Notes: generated from the sequence alone by a model not told the origin. A DNA stretch of 64,000 nucleotides from JBCBGF01 sp039193455 (GCA_039193455.1 JBCCWO010000014.1:26424-90423), one strand, 5' to 3'; positions 41,447 through 50,200 are shown, numbered from the stretch's first letter. Numbers and translations: made by a program.

Positions 41447-41889
41447 CCGAGCTCCTCCGCGTCGTCTATTTCAGCCGGAACACCATCGAAGGTGATGAGG
41501 ATACCGTCAGGGACGAGATCAATGCGATTCTCGCCGCCTCGCAACGCAACAACGCGCCCATGAACGTCAGCGGTGTGCTGGTGTTCAACGGCGGGGTTTT
41601 TGGACAGGTTTTGGAAGGGCCGATGGACGCCGTTGAAGAAACCTTCGACCGTATCCAGTCCGACGACCGCCATTGCGATGTCACCGTGCTTGAGACGCAG
41701 GTGATCACCCAAAAGGTCTTCCCAAGCTGGTCGATGGGCTTCGTGGGATCGGACCAAGCCTTTGAAACGCAGTTTGGCGCCATAGGCACCTCAACTGCGT
41801 TCGATCTCTCGGCGCTGGATGCACAGCAGATGTTTGCAACGCTGGTGGAATTGACGCGCAAGCACGAAGTACGCTCGCAAGCCGCCTAG
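41443..41889 (+). CDS. BLUF-domain blue-light sensor
   Basis: The 148-aa protein is a single BLUF domain (about 4-100) with a C-terminal helical tail. Key flavin-site residues are present: Y9 (RVVYFSR), N36/N37 in the NNxxxNVSGVLVF motif, Q55 (GVFGQVLEGP), and W96/M98 (FPSWSMGF). BLUF proteins bind FAD and change hydrogen bonding of the conserved Gln on blue light. It is translationally coupled to the GGDEF-EAL gene and likely controls its c-di-GMP turnover by protein contact, since it has no effector of its own. Its TAG stop shares CTAG with the convergent aldo/keto reductase gene. Confidence 0.93.
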   Translation: MTELLRVVYFSRNTIEGDEDTVRDEINAILAASQRNNAPMNVSGVLVFNGGVFGQVLEGPMDAVEETFDRIQSDDRHCDVTVLETQVITQKVFPSWSMGFVGSDQAFETQFGAIGTSTAFDLSALDAQQMFATLVELTRKHEVRSQAA

Positions 41890-42926
41890 CGTTTTTGCGC
41901 CGCCATCAGCTGGGCACGCCCCTCTGTCTGCCGCGTCAACATCCATCCAGGGTACTCCTCCGGCAACGCGGTCACGTCGGCGAGGTTGGCGAGGTCCGCC
42001 TCGCTAAGCGCCACGTCTGTCGCGCCGATCGTGTCGGTCAGCTGCTCCACCCGCTTGGCCCCGAGGATCACGCTTGTGACCACCGGTTGATGCAAGAGCC
42101 AGGCAATGGCCACTTGCGGGACAGTGCAGCCTTTCTCTGCCGCAATGGCGCGCATCGCATCAACCGCGTCATAGGCGCGGTCCTTGTTCAGCGGCGGAAA
42201 GTCAAACTCCACGCGCCGCCCCTCGGCGGTCTTCCCTTCGCGGTCGAACTTGCCGGACAGGAAGCCACCGGCCAGCGGGCTCCACACCATCAGGCCAATC
42301 TGTTCCGACATCAGCATTGGCACGATTTCGCGTTCCAGGTCCCGGCCCGCGAGCGTGTAGTAGGACTGCAGCGAGACAATCGGCGCAAGCCGCCGCGCCT
42401 CGGCGATGCCCACCGCCTTCGCCACCTGCCACGCCGCCCAGTTCGACAGGCCGATGTAGCGCACATGCCCTTGCCGCACCAACGTGTCGAGCGCTTCCAG
42501 CGTCTCGACCATCGGGGTCGCGGGATCAAAGCCGTGGATCTGGTACAGATCGATGTGATCCATTTGCAGGCGCGTCAGGCTCGCCTTCACCTGATCCATG
42601 ATATGTCCGCGCGACGCTCCACGGGCATTGGGCCCCTCGCCCATCTGGCTGAGCACCTTGGTCGCGATCACCACGTCTTCACGCGGAACGCCCAGGTTCT
42701 TGAGCGACTGGCCCAAGATCTCTTCACTGCGGCCGTTGGCATAGACATTTGCCGTATCGATAAAGTTGATCCCGGCGTCCAGCGCCGTCCGCACGATCGC
42801 GTCCGCCGCGTCCTGTTCAAGCTGCCCGATCTGGCCCCACAGGCCGTCGGTGCCGCCAAAAGTCATCGTGCCGAGGCACAGTTCCGAAACGAAAAGGCCG
42901 CTTTGGCCAAGGCGGTTGTAGCGCAT
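41886..42926 (-). CDS. Aldo/keto reductase
   Basis: The 346-aa TIM-barrel enzyme has the AKR signatures GINFIDTANVYANGRSEEILGQSL (catalytic Asp and Tyr), VVIATKV (Lys), and DLYQIHGFDP (His). The QSYYTLAGRDLEREIVPM segment and C-terminal VILGAKRVEQLTDTIGA bind NADPH. The overall layout resembles the YajO/Gpr-type or potassium-channel beta-subunit-like reductases acting on small aldehydes. The start at 42926 has AGGT upstream. It is convergent with the BLUF gene and divergent from the sigma factor gene. Confidence 0.9.
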   Translation of the reverse strand: MRYNRLGQSGLFVSELCLGTMTFGGTDGLWGQIGQLEQDAADAIVRTALDAGINFIDTANVYANGRSEEILGQSLKNLGVPREDVVIATKVLSQMGEGPNARGASRGHIMDQVKASLTRLQMDHIDLYQIHGFDPATPMVETLEALDTLVRQGHVRYIGLSNWAAWQVAKAVGIAEARRLAPIVSLQSYYTLAGRDLEREIVPMLMSEQIGLMVWSPLAGGFLSGKFDREGKTAEGRRVEFDFPPLNKDRAYDAVDAMRAIAAEKGCTVPQVAIAWLLHQPVVTSVILGAKRVEQLTDTIGATDVALSEADLANLADVTALPEEYPGWMLTRQTEGRAQLMAAQKR

Positions 42927-43055
42927 GGGAAATACCTGTTTGGGTGTCCGTTAACTTACCATTTAAGGGTTGCCCCCGCCCCATGCAGGCCTGCGCGCAA
43001 AAAAAATTGTCGTTCCGCCAAGGATTGACCGACAGCGCGCGTCCTACCCACTGTG

Positions 43056-43601
43056 ATGCGTATGACAAGCTCGGATGAGGATCTGGCTCTGGCCGCTGCC
43101 GGGGGGGACCGTGCCGCCTTTGCGGCGCTGCTTGACCGGCACTATGACCGGCTCTTTGGCCTGTGCTTTCGGCTCCTCGGCGCCCGCGATCAAGCCGAAG
43201 ACCTGACCCAAGACATCTGCGCCGCGCTGCCCGCCAAGCTGCGCGGGTTTCGGGGTGATGCCCGGTTTACGACCTGGATGTATCGGGTGGCGGTGAACGC
43301 CGCCCATGACTGGCGAAGACGGGCGGGCACACGGGCGAAGGCGGCAGAGGGTTGGGGTGACTGGGAAATCGCACGCCGGAACGATGCCGAAGAGACGCGC
43401 GCCGCGCAAGACTGGCTCGCCCAGGCAATGAACGCGCTGCCCGGTGACCTGCGCGAAACGCTGGCCCTGATCCTCGATGACGAGATGACGCATGCGCAGG
43501 CGGCCGCCGTGCTCGACATTTCCGAGGGCACTGTGAGCTGGCGCATGTCCGAGATCCGCAAGCGCCTGAGAGAGATGCAGACCGAGGAGGCCCGGCCATG
43601 A
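43056..43601 (+). CDS. ECF-type RNA polymerase sigma factor
   Basis: The protein (181 aa from ATG 43056) has region 2 (DRHYDRLFGLCFRLLGARDQAEDLTQDICAAL, FTTWMYRVAVNAAHDWRRR) and region 4 (MNALPGDLRETLALILDDEMTHAQAAAVLDISEGTVSWRMSEIRKRLRE) with a variable linker, and no region 3, as in ECF sigma factors. Start choice is uncertain: GTG 43053, ATG 43056 and ATG 43062 are all in frame and none has a clear ribosome site. Its stop overlaps the start of the VWA protein gene (ATGA), whose cytoplasmic N-terminus could act as the anti-sigma domain. Confidence 0.9.
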   Translation: MRMTSSDEDLALAAAGGDRAAFAALLDRHYDRLFGLCFRLLGARDQAEDLTQDICAALPAKLRGFRGDARFTTWMYRVAVNAAHDWRRRAGTRAKAAEGWGDWEIARRNDAEETRAAQDWLAQAMNALPGDLRETLALILDDEMTHAQAAAVLDISEGTVSWRMSEIRKRLREMQTEEARP

Positions 43602-45556
43602 CCGATGAGATCGCGCGCCTGAAGGCCGACATGGCCCGCGCCACGCCGGCCCCGGACCCCGCACGCCGGGCCGCGAACCTGCGGCTGGCGCAGGAAAATT
43701 TTGATGCGCTCCAAGGATCGGTTGAAACGCCACGTCCCACTCTTCGCCGCCCGCTGATGGCGCGGCTGTTGGATGGAGTGACGACAATGATTGACCGAAT
43801 TTCCCTGCGCGGCGCGGCTTTGACAACCACCGCAATGGTCGCCCTGGGCGTCGTGGTGGCCCTGCCCTTCGATGTCCTGGCACCGCTGCGCGTGGAGTAC
43901 GATCTGCCGATTGCGATCGAGGAACCAGAGGGCGTTGCAGTGCTTGATGGCGACAACGAAACCGGCGCCGAGCGCGCGCGCACAACCGAGTTACCCCAAG
44001 TCATGGCCGAACCGATGCCCCTTGCCGTCGGGCGCGACGAAACTGCGATGGGTCAGATTGCCAGCGAAAGCTTTGCCGCGACCGCACCGACAGGCGCCCC
44101 CCCTGTGGCGCAGCGGCGGGTCGTGCCCGTGCCCGGCGACGTGGTTGCGCCCATCGAAGGCGATACCGAAGCCTTCGCAAACGGCGAAACGAACCCGCTC
44201 AAGTCGGTGCAGACCGATCCGGTGTCCACCTTCTCGATCGATGTCGATACCGCATCCTACAGCGTGGTGCGGTCCTCGCTGACGCGCGGCCAGATGCCGC
44301 CGCCGGACGCCGTGCGGATCGAGGAAATGGTGAACTACTTCCCCTATGCCTATCCCACGCCCGAAGGCGACGCGCCGTTTCAGCCCACGGTCACGGTCCT
44401 GCCCACGCCGTGGAACGCGGACACCGAGTTGGTCCATATCGGCATCCAGGGCGACTTGCCCGCGACCGACGATCGCCCGCCGCTGAACCTGGTCTTTCTG
44501 ATCGATACCTCTGGCTCGATGCAGGCGGCGAACAAGCTGCCCCTGCTCAAGCAGAGCTTTCGCATGATGCTGGGGGAGCTTCGGTCCGAGGATCAGGTCT
44601 CGATCGTCACCTACGCAGGCAGCGCGGGCCGGGTGCTGGACCCGACCCCGGCGTCACAGCGCACCACCATCGAGGCCGCGCTTGACCGGCTTGAGGCAGG
44701 CGGGTCCACCGCCGGTCAGGCCGGGCTGCAACAGGCCTATGCGACGGCGGAAGAGATGGCCGAAAAGGGTGAAGTGACCCGCGTGATCCTGGCCACCGAC
44801 GGCGATTTCAATGTCGGTCTGTCTGACCCCGAGGCGCTGAAAGACTTTATCGCCGACAGGCGCGACAGCGGCGCCTACCTGTCCGTTCTTGGCTTTGGTC
44901 GCGGCAACCTGGATGACGCGACGATGCAGGCGCTCGCGCAGAACGGTAACGGCCAGGCGGCCTATATCGACACGCTGAGCGAGGCGCGCAAAGTGCTAGT
45001 CGATCAACTGACCGGCGCGCTTTTCCCCATTGCAAACGATGTGAAGATCCAGATCGAGTTCAACCCGGCCACCGTCGCCGAATACCGGCTGATCGGGTAC
45101 GAGACGCGCGCGTTGCGGCGGGAGGATTTCAACAACGATGCGGTGGACGCGGGTGAGATCGGCGCAGGCCATCAGGTGACGGCGATCTACGAAATCACGC
45201 CCGTCGGCTCACCCGCTGTGCGGATCGATGACCTGCGCTATGCGCCGGCCGAGGTCACGTCGACCTCGGACGAAATCGGCTTTCTGCGGATGCGCTACAA
45301 GACACCCGGGGACAGCCGCAGCCAGTTGATCGAAACGCCGGTGATGCCGGGCCAGGGCAGCGTCACGGACGACATTCGCTTCTCCGCCGCGATCGCTGGG
45401 TTCGGGCAGCTTTTGCGGGATGGCGCCTACCTGGGCGATTGGGGCTACGCCGATGCCATCGCACTTGCCAACGGTGCCCGGGGCGCGGATCCGTTCGGGT
45501 ACCGCACCGAAGCGGTGACCCTGATGCGCCTGGCCGAGGCGCTGGACCGGAACTGA
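43598..45556 (+). CDS. Membrane-anchored VWA-domain protein (YfbK type)
   Basis: The 652-aa protein has a short cytoplasmic N-terminus (about 1-70), one membrane helix (about 70-92, GAALTTTAMVALGVVVALPF) and a large periplasmic part. The latter contains a YfbK N-terminal region (DPVSTFSIDVDTASYSVVRSSLTRGQMPPPDAVRIEEMVNYFPY), a von Willebrand A domain with intact MIDAS (FLIDTSGSM, and ATDGDFNVG), and a DUF3520-like C-terminus. Start overlaps the sigma factor stop. By topology the cytoplasmic stub resembles anti-sigma domains, which would make the protein a signal-receiving anti-sigma factor; that is inference. Confidence 0.88.
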   Translation: MTDEIARLKADMARATPAPDPARRAANLRLAQENFDALQGSVETPRPTLRRPLMARLLDGVTTMIDRISLRGAALTTTAMVALGVVVALPFDVLAPLRVEYDLPIAIEEPEGVAVLDGDNETGAERARTTELPQVMAEPMPLAVGRDETAMGQIASESFAATAPTGAPPVAQRRVVPVPGDVVAPIEGDTEAFANGETNPLKSVQTDPVSTFSIDVDTASYSVVRSSLTRGQMPPPDAVRIEEMVNYFPYAYPTPEGDAPFQPTVTVLPTPWNADTELVHIGIQGDLPATDDRPPLNLVFLIDTSGSMQAANKLPLLKQSFRMMLGELRSEDQVSIVTYAGSAGRVLDPTPASQRTTIEAALDRLEAGGSTAGQAGLQQAYATAEEMAEKGEVTRVILATDGDFNVGLSDPEALKDFIADRRDSGAYLSVLGFGRGNLDDATMQALAQNGNGQAAYIDTLSEARKVLVDQLTGALFPIANDVKIQIEFNPATVAEYRLIGYETRALRREDFNNDAVDAGEIGAGHQVTAIYEITPVGSPAVRIDDLRYAPAEVTSTSDEIGFLRMRYKTPGDSRSQLIETPVMPGQGSVTDDIRFSAAIAGFGQLLRDGAYLGDWGYADAIALANGARGADPFGYRTEAVTLMRLAEALDRN

Positions 45557-45562
45557 GAAACC

Positions 45563-45592
45563 AAAAAGGGCGCGCCCTCTCCCGGCGCGCCC
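45563..45592 (-). terminator. Intrinsic terminator of the hsp20 gene
   Basis: A 9-bp stem (GGGCGCGCC / GGCGCGCCC, 7-nt loop, 45568-45592) is followed on the leftward strand by five T residues (45563-45567). It lies 25 bp past the Hsp20 stop and 6 bp past the convergent VWA gene, for which it lacks a T-run. Confidence 0.8.
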
Positions 45593-45617
45593 AGCTCATC
45601 GCAAGCTCTAAGGCGGT

Positions 45618-46085
45618 TTAGTTGACCGCCTTGGCCTCCACTGCTTTCCCCTCGACCGTGTCACCATTGGTGATCTCGATCCGGCGCGGTTTCAGCGCCT
45701 CGGGCACTTCACGCGCGAGGTCGATGTTGAGCATGCCGTCGACGGTGCTGGCACCGGTGACACGCACATGATCGGCCAGGTGGAACCGGCGTTCGAATAC
45801 GCGGTTGGCGATACCGCGGTGCAGGTAGGTGCGCTTTTCCTCGTCCTTGGCCTTGCGGGCCGAAACGACAAGCGCCTGTTCGCGCACCTCGACCGACAGC
45901 TCGTCTTCGGCAAATCCGGCGACGGCGATCGAGATGCGGTAGGCATCATCAGCGGTCTTTTCGATGTTGTAGGGCGGGTAGGACGCGCTGGTGCCGGTAT
46001 CGGTCAGCACCCGGTCCATAAGGTCGGCGATTTGGTCAAAACCAACGGTGGCCCGATAAAGCGGGGCCAGATCAAACGTTCGCAT
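45618..46085 (-). CDS. Small heat-shock protein Hsp20 (IbpA-like)
   Basis: The 155-aa chaperone shows the alpha-crystallin domain from YPPYNIEKTADDAYRISIAVAGF through LSVEVREQALVVSARK, the YLHRGIANRVFERRFHLADHV motif of bacterial IbpA-class proteins, and MLNIDLAREVPEALKPRRIEI, with a short polar tail. The N-terminal RTFDLAPLYRATVGFDQIADLMDR is the class-A signature. It holds unfolded proteins under heat stress. GGAGGA precedes the start, a heat-shock-like promoter lies at 46180-46211, and a terminator follows. Confidence 0.93.
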   Translation of the reverse strand: MRTFDLAPLYRATVGFDQIADLMDRVLTDTGTSASYPPYNIEKTADDAYRISIAVAGFAEDELSVEVREQALVVSARKAKDEEKRTYLHRGIANRVFERRFHLADHVRVTGASTVDGMLNIDLAREVPEALKPRRIEITNGDTVEGKAVEAKAVN

Positions 46086-46179
46086 GGGTCATCCTCCATT
46101 GAGCGACAACGATGTTTGCGCCTTCCACCATGGACAGGCGCCGTAAGTCTGTCAGAGCCGCTGCGGGCCTCTGACACGG

Positions 46180-46211
46180 ATTAGGTAGGAAGGGGAAAAG
46201 GCGGGTTCAAG
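46180..46211 (-). promoter_or_regulatory. Sigma-32 (RpoH)-like promoter of hsp20
   Basis: On the leftward strand CTTGAA (46211-46206) is followed after 16 bp by CCTACCTAAT (46189-46180), resembling the alphaproteobacterial RpoH pattern CTTG with a C-rich -10 around CYTATNT. It lies about 95 bp before the hsp20 start, where a heat-shock promoter is expected. Confidence 0.4.
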
Positions 46212-46215
46212 ACGC

Positions 46216-47046
46216 CTAGGGCCGCAAAAACTTGGCCCCTCCGCCGCTTGATGGGGCGTCGATGGTCAACCGGCGGACCGTGGGCTTTTGCGACGTTGGC
46301 GCGGCCGTCTCAGGCGCGCTTCCAAGCGCGGTGCGCAGTTGCAGCAGGCTGCCGCTGTCCAGACCGGTTCCAACCGATACGGGCTGTCCCCGCAGGAAAC
46401 CCTTGGCCGAAATGACCGAAACGATCCGGGGCTCGCCATCATCGGACATCACGAAAACCGGTGCGCCGGAAGAGCCAAGATCAATCTCGCACGACATCAC
46501 CAGACTGCCCGACGGCCGCCCCATGACATGGCAAAGTTCCTGCAAAGCCGGGCGGTTAGAGCGGTTGAGCGCGTAGGACACAACGCCCACGGCGTCCCCC
46601 TTGCGCGGGCGTTCGTCGGTCTTGAACGGTGTCACGCTGTTGTTCTGAATCGGCGCGTTCAGCGCCAGAAGGGCCACGTCCTGGGCCGCATAGGCCATGC
46701 CTTCGGGGCCTTCGTAGACGTAGTCGGGGTGGATCGCCGCGCTTTTGATGCCGCGATCGGCAATCGCCCGCCCGTTGCGCCAGCCGGCCAGAAACCGCAC
46801 GTCGCCATCATCGATCCGCTCGAGTGTCTCGGGATCAAAAAGGCAATGGGCGGCGGTCAGGACGATATCAGGTTCGATCAGGGCGCCGGTGCAAAAGGAG
46901 CGGCGGCCGATATCCAGGCGTCCGACGCCTTCCCAGCCCTTGCTGTCACCAGCCGTAATCAGGGATTTCAGCGCCGAGGGGCCGTCGGCCAGCGCGCTGA
47001 CAGGCGCACAAACCCCAAGAATCATCGCAACAAGCCACGCGCGCAT
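46216..47046 (-). CDS. Secreted trypsin-like serine protease
   Basis: From ATG 47046 (GAGGGAG five bases upstream; a GTG at 47052 is less likely) the protein is 276 aa with a signal peptide (about 1-20, ending VSALA before DGPSALKS). The chymotrypsin-fold triad is intact: H67 (TAAHC), D123 (AAQDVALLAL) and S193 in GSSGAP, which replaces the usual GDSGGP, and two or more disulphide-type cysteine pairs are present. The C-terminal 40 residues are low-complexity (SAPETAAPTSQKP). It probably acts in the periplasm or outside the cell; substrate unknown. Confidence 0.88.
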   Translation of the reverse strand: MRAWLVAMILGVCAPVSALADGPSALKSLITAGDSKGWEGVGRLDIGRRSFCTGALIEPDIVLTAAHCLFDPETLERIDDGDVRFLAGWRNGRAIADRGIKSAAIHPDYVYEGPEGMAYAAQDVALLALNAPIQNNSVTPFKTDERPRKGDAVGVVSYALNRSNRPALQELCHVMGRPSGSLVMSCEIDLGSSGAPVFVMSDDGEPRIVSVISAKGFLRGQPVSVGTGLDSGSLLQLRTALGSAPETAAPTSQKPTVRRLTIDAPSSGGGAKFLRP

Positions 47047-47236
47047 CGCCACTCCCTCAATCCCCGAAGACCTGCCTAGCAGCCCGGTCGGGCAGGATTA
47101 AGGCCCGATCGCAGCATCTCTTTGCCTTTCTGGGCACCGTTGCACCCGCGCGCCGGGCCGCACACGCAAGCGTGGCGTGCGCAACTGATGCAGATCCCCT
47201 AAACTCGCTCCAACCCCTCAAGAAAGGTCCCCTCCC

Positions 47237-47599
47237 ATGCGCCCCGCCTTGCTTTCGCTCTCACTTTTGTTGGCACCGTTCGCGGCGATGGCCGATCCGG
47301 CGGTGATAGAGGCTGTGGAAGCCACAAAGCAGGGCGATGGCTGGCGCTTCTCGGTCACGCTGTCGCACGGGGATACCGGCTGGGACGACTATGCCGACGG
47401 CTGGCGGGTTGAGGCGCCCGATGGCACCGTTTTGGGGTTTCGCGAGTTGCTGCACCCGCATGTCAATGAACAGCCCTTCACACGGTCGCTCAGCGGGGTT
47501 GCTATTCCCGAGGGCCTGGGCACCGTGATGGTACGCGCCCGCACGAACACGGATGGCTGGGATGACGGCGCGCTGACGCTCGATCTGGGTGGCAGTTAG
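47237..47599 (+). CDS. Small hypothetical exported protein (120 aa)
   Basis: The product has a signal peptide (MRPALLSLSLLLAPFAAMA, cleavage before DPAVIEAV) and a compact beta-rich mature part (WRFSVTLSHGDTGWDDYADGWRVEAPDGTVLGFRELLHPHVNEQPFTRSL, GTVMVRARTNTDGWDDGALTLDL) that looks like a small immunoglobulin-like sandwich. Two WDD repeats (GWDDYADGW and GWDDGALTL) stand out. The family is one of unknown function found in related bacteria. Its stop shares TTAG with the convergent GNAT gene. Confidence 0.7.
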   Translation: MRPALLSLSLLLAPFAAMADPAVIEAVEATKQGDGWRFSVTLSHGDTGWDDYADGWRVEAPDGTVLGFRELLHPHVNEQPFTRSLSGVAIPEGLGTVMVRARTNTDGWDDGALTLDLGGS

Positions 47600-48123
47600 A
47601 GGTCGAGGGCAAGATACACTGCAAACGGCCAGACGTCGCGCGGGTTCTCGGATTCCGGGTAGCGCGCAATGGGCCGGAAGCCCATGGTATCATACATCCG
47701 GATCGCAGCCGTCATTGTTTTGACCGTGTCGAGGTAAAGCGCGGCCGCACCCAGCGCCCGCGCCTGCACCACAACCCGATCCATTAGCTCCCGCCCCAAG
47801 CCGGTGCCGCGCGTGGCGGGCCGCACATAGAGACGCTTCACCTCTGCAACATCGGGGCGGATCATCTTGAGGCAGGCGACACCCACCAGATCGCCGGCGC
47901 CGCCATACGCCAGGAACGTGTACCCCCGCGGCGGCAGGTAGCGATCCGCATTCTCAACCGTCAGGGCAACCTGATGGGCGATGTCGAACTCAGGCCCGCC
48001 CGCAGCCGTCAGGGCGTCAGAGGCCGAGGTAAGGTATTCATACAGAATGTCCGAGAGCGCGCCGGGATCTGCGATGTGATCCGGTGTTTCAATGCGCACG
48101 TCAGGCAGGCTTTGCTGGTCCAC
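47596..48123 (-). CDS. GNAT-family N-acetyltransferase
   Basis: The 175-aa protein has the acetyl-CoA-binding GNAT core: VACLKMIRPDVAEVKRLYVRPATRGTGLGRELMDRVVVQAR (motif A with RGTGLG) and ALYLDTVKTMTAAIRMYDTMGFRPI (motif B). Substrate unknown. The start is GTG 48123, which has a good ribosome site (GGAAGGA) and overlaps the end of the preceding VWA/GATase-like gene by 23 bp, so it is the last gene of the MoxR operon. Confidence 0.88.
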   Translation of the reverse strand: MDQQSLPDVRIETPDHIADPGALSDILYEYLTSASDALTAAGGPEFDIAHQVALTVENADRYLPPRGYTFLAYGGAGDLVGVACLKMIRPDVAEVKRLYVRPATRGTGLGRELMDRVVVQARALGAAALYLDTVKTMTAAIRMYDTMGFRPIARYPESENPRDVWPFAVYLALDL

Positions 48124-50200
48124 CCCGCCGTCCTTCCCAAAGCCAGGCCCCCACGGCCAACGCCGCCGCCACCAACAGCCACAACCACGCCGGCAGGAAC
48201 GGGCGCACGGTGATGTCGGCGGTCAAGTAGGCCTCGCGCGGGGTGATCCCGATCCAGCCGCGCCCGGCGGCAGGGCGTCCCTCACGCACCCGGCGGATGT
48301 CCGGGGCGCCGTCTTCTATGGCCAGTATGCCGCCGCGCAAGGCGCCTACCACAGGTTCCACGACCTCGCCGCTGGCGATCGTTTGAACGAATTCCCGCGG
48401 GGCGGCGGGGCCAAGTGCGATCACCGCCTCTTCCTCGCCATTTACGAGACGATAGAGACCGACTTCAGGCGCATCCCAGGTTGCCGTGAAAAGCCCCGGC
48501 TGCGTTTCTTCCAGCGGCACCACCGTCACCGCGCCATCTGGGCCCGTGATCTCAACCTCGGGCACCGCCTCGCCCAGGGTGCGGCGCGCGATGGACATGG
48601 TCTGTCCCTCGGCGGCGACGCGCAGTGCTTCTTCCTCAAGCTCGGGCTCTTTCATCATCCAATGCGCGAGCCGCCGCAGCAGTTCCAACTGCGGCCCCCC
48701 GCCCTCATACCCGCGCGACCAGAGCCAGGCGTGGTCCGAGGCCATCAGTGCCACGCGCCCTTCGCCCACCCGGTCGAGCAGCAGCAGCGGGCGGTCGTCC
48801 GGCCCGTGCATCACCACCTGGCCACTGTCGGCGGCCACATCCACAAGGCGCATCCAGCGGCCCCAGGGCGGCGCTTCGGCGTCCACCAGACCGGCCAGCG
48901 GCGAATAGGCGGCCAGCCCTTCGGTCACGGGATGGCGGTCGCCCAGATCGGTGATCCCGGGGGTGAACCCTTCCTCGATCACCCGGCTTGTGGGCGATCC
49001 GGGCAGGATGTCGCCCAGCGGGGAGCGGAACAGCGAACTGGCCGTTGCGTAGTCCGGCCCCGCCGCGATGAGCACGGCGCCGCCGCGTTCCACATAGTCG
49101 CGCACATTGTCGAGGTAGATCGACGGCAGGATCCCGCGCCGCTTGTACCGGTCAAAGATGATCAGATCGAATTCATCGACCTTTTCAAGAAACAGCTCGC
49201 GGGTGGGAAAGGCGATCAGCGACAGCTCGTTCACCGGGACACCGTCCTGCTTTTCCGGAGGGCGCAGGATGGTGAAGTGCACCAGATCGACCGAACTGTC
49301 GGATTTCAGCAGGTTGCGCCACGTCCGCTCACCCGGATGCGGTGCGCCAGAGACCAGCAACACCCGCAGCCGGTCGCGCACGCCGTTGATCTGGATGACC
49401 GCAGCGTTGTTGCGATCGGTCAACTCGGTCTCTTCGGCGGGCACGGTGAATTGCAGCACGTTCATCCCGCCATGGGGCAGCGTGACCGGCAGTTCCAGCT
49501 CGCGGCCCACCGGCACGGTGAACGTCTCCGGCTCACCGCCGTCGATGGCAATTTCCAGCGTCGCCTGCGCACCCATTTCGTCCGGGACCGCGCCCTGATC
49601 CTCGATCTCAAGCGTCAGCGTCACCGGCTCGCCCAGGATCGCAAAGGCCGGCGCATTGCGAACAATCAGCCGCCGATCCCAATCACCCGCGCGCCCGGTC
49701 AAAAGCGTGTGCAGCGGCGCAGGCAGCTCTGGCGTGCGCTCGATGTCGTGGATCTGGCCGTCCGTGATCAGGATCGCCCCGGCCAGCCGCGCCCGCGGTT
49801 CTTCTGCCATGGCATCGGCCAGCGCCGTCATCACCAGGGTGCCGGCATCGCCTTCGGCATCGGCGACACGCGCGACCCGCAGCTCGGTATTCCCGAGCGA
49901 GGCGATCTCGGCCTCAACCGCGGCCAGCGCCGCCTCTGTCTGGTCCGCGCGATCAGAGATCCCCTGGCTCGCGCTTTCATCCACCACGACCACGACAATG
50001 TCGCTGAGCGCATCACGCTCTTCGCTTTGAAGGGACGGGTTCGCCACCGCCATTAGCAACGCGGCCAGCGCCAGCGCACGCAGCGGCGCGCCGGACAGGC
50101 GCCGCAACACCGCCAGTGCCACAAAGGCTACGGACAGGCCTGCAAGACCCCAAAGCAGCGGCAGGGGCACCAAGGGATCAAAGATCACTGACCCGTCCAT
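48101..50200 (-). CDS. Membrane protein with VWA and glutamine-amidotransferase-like domains (MoxR operon)
   Basis: The 699-aa protein has two N-terminal membrane helices (about 8-60), a VWA-like domain (VVVVVDESASQ, with DxSxS intact, and ILITDGQIHD), a beta-sandwich, a GATase1-like Rossmann domain (about 280-560: RVLLVSGAPHPGERTWRNLL, DLIIFDRYKRRGILPSIYLDNVRDYVERGGAVLIAAGPDYA), and a C-terminal membrane helix (about 668-685). No catalytic cysteine of true amidotransferases is seen. Start TGATG overlaps the DUF4159 gene stop. It is the third large member of the MoxR-DUF58 complex operon; the molecular role is not established. Confidence 0.82.
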   Translation of the reverse strand: MDGSVIFDPLVPLPLLWGLAGLSVAFVALAVLRRLSGAPLRALALAALLMAVANPSLQSEERDALSDIVVVVVDESASQGISDRADQTEAALAAVEAEIASLGNTELRVARVADAEGDAGTLVMTALADAMAEEPRARLAGAILITDGQIHDIERTPELPAPLHTLLTGRAGDWDRRLIVRNAPAFAILGEPVTLTLEIEDQGAVPDEMGAQATLEIAIDGGEPETFTVPVGRELELPVTLPHGGMNVLQFTVPAEETELTDRNNAAVIQINGVRDRLRVLLVSGAPHPGERTWRNLLKSDSSVDLVHFTILRPPEKQDGVPVNELSLIAFPTRELFLEKVDEFDLIIFDRYKRRGILPSIYLDNVRDYVERGGAVLIAAGPDYATASSLFRSPLGDILPGSPTSRVIEEGFTPGITDLGDRHPVTEGLAAYSPLAGLVDAEAPPWGRWMRLVDVAADSGQVVMHGPDDRPLLLLDRVGEGRVALMASDHAWLWSRGYEGGGPQLELLRRLAHWMMKEPELEEEALRVAAEGQTMSIARRTLGEAVPEVEITGPDGAVTVVPLEETQPGLFTATWDAPEVGLYRLVNGEEEAVIALGPAAPREFVQTIASGEVVEPVVGALRGGILAIEDGAPDIRRVREGRPAAGRGWIGITPREAYLTADITVRPFLPAWLWLLVAAALAVGAWLWEGRRGGPAKPA

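Noticed and set aside
48092..50056. A 654-codon open frame opposite the VWA/GATase-like gene
   Set aside because: Composition (Arg, His, Gln runs) is that of a reverse-frame shadow, and the opposite strand encodes a protein coupled into an operon.
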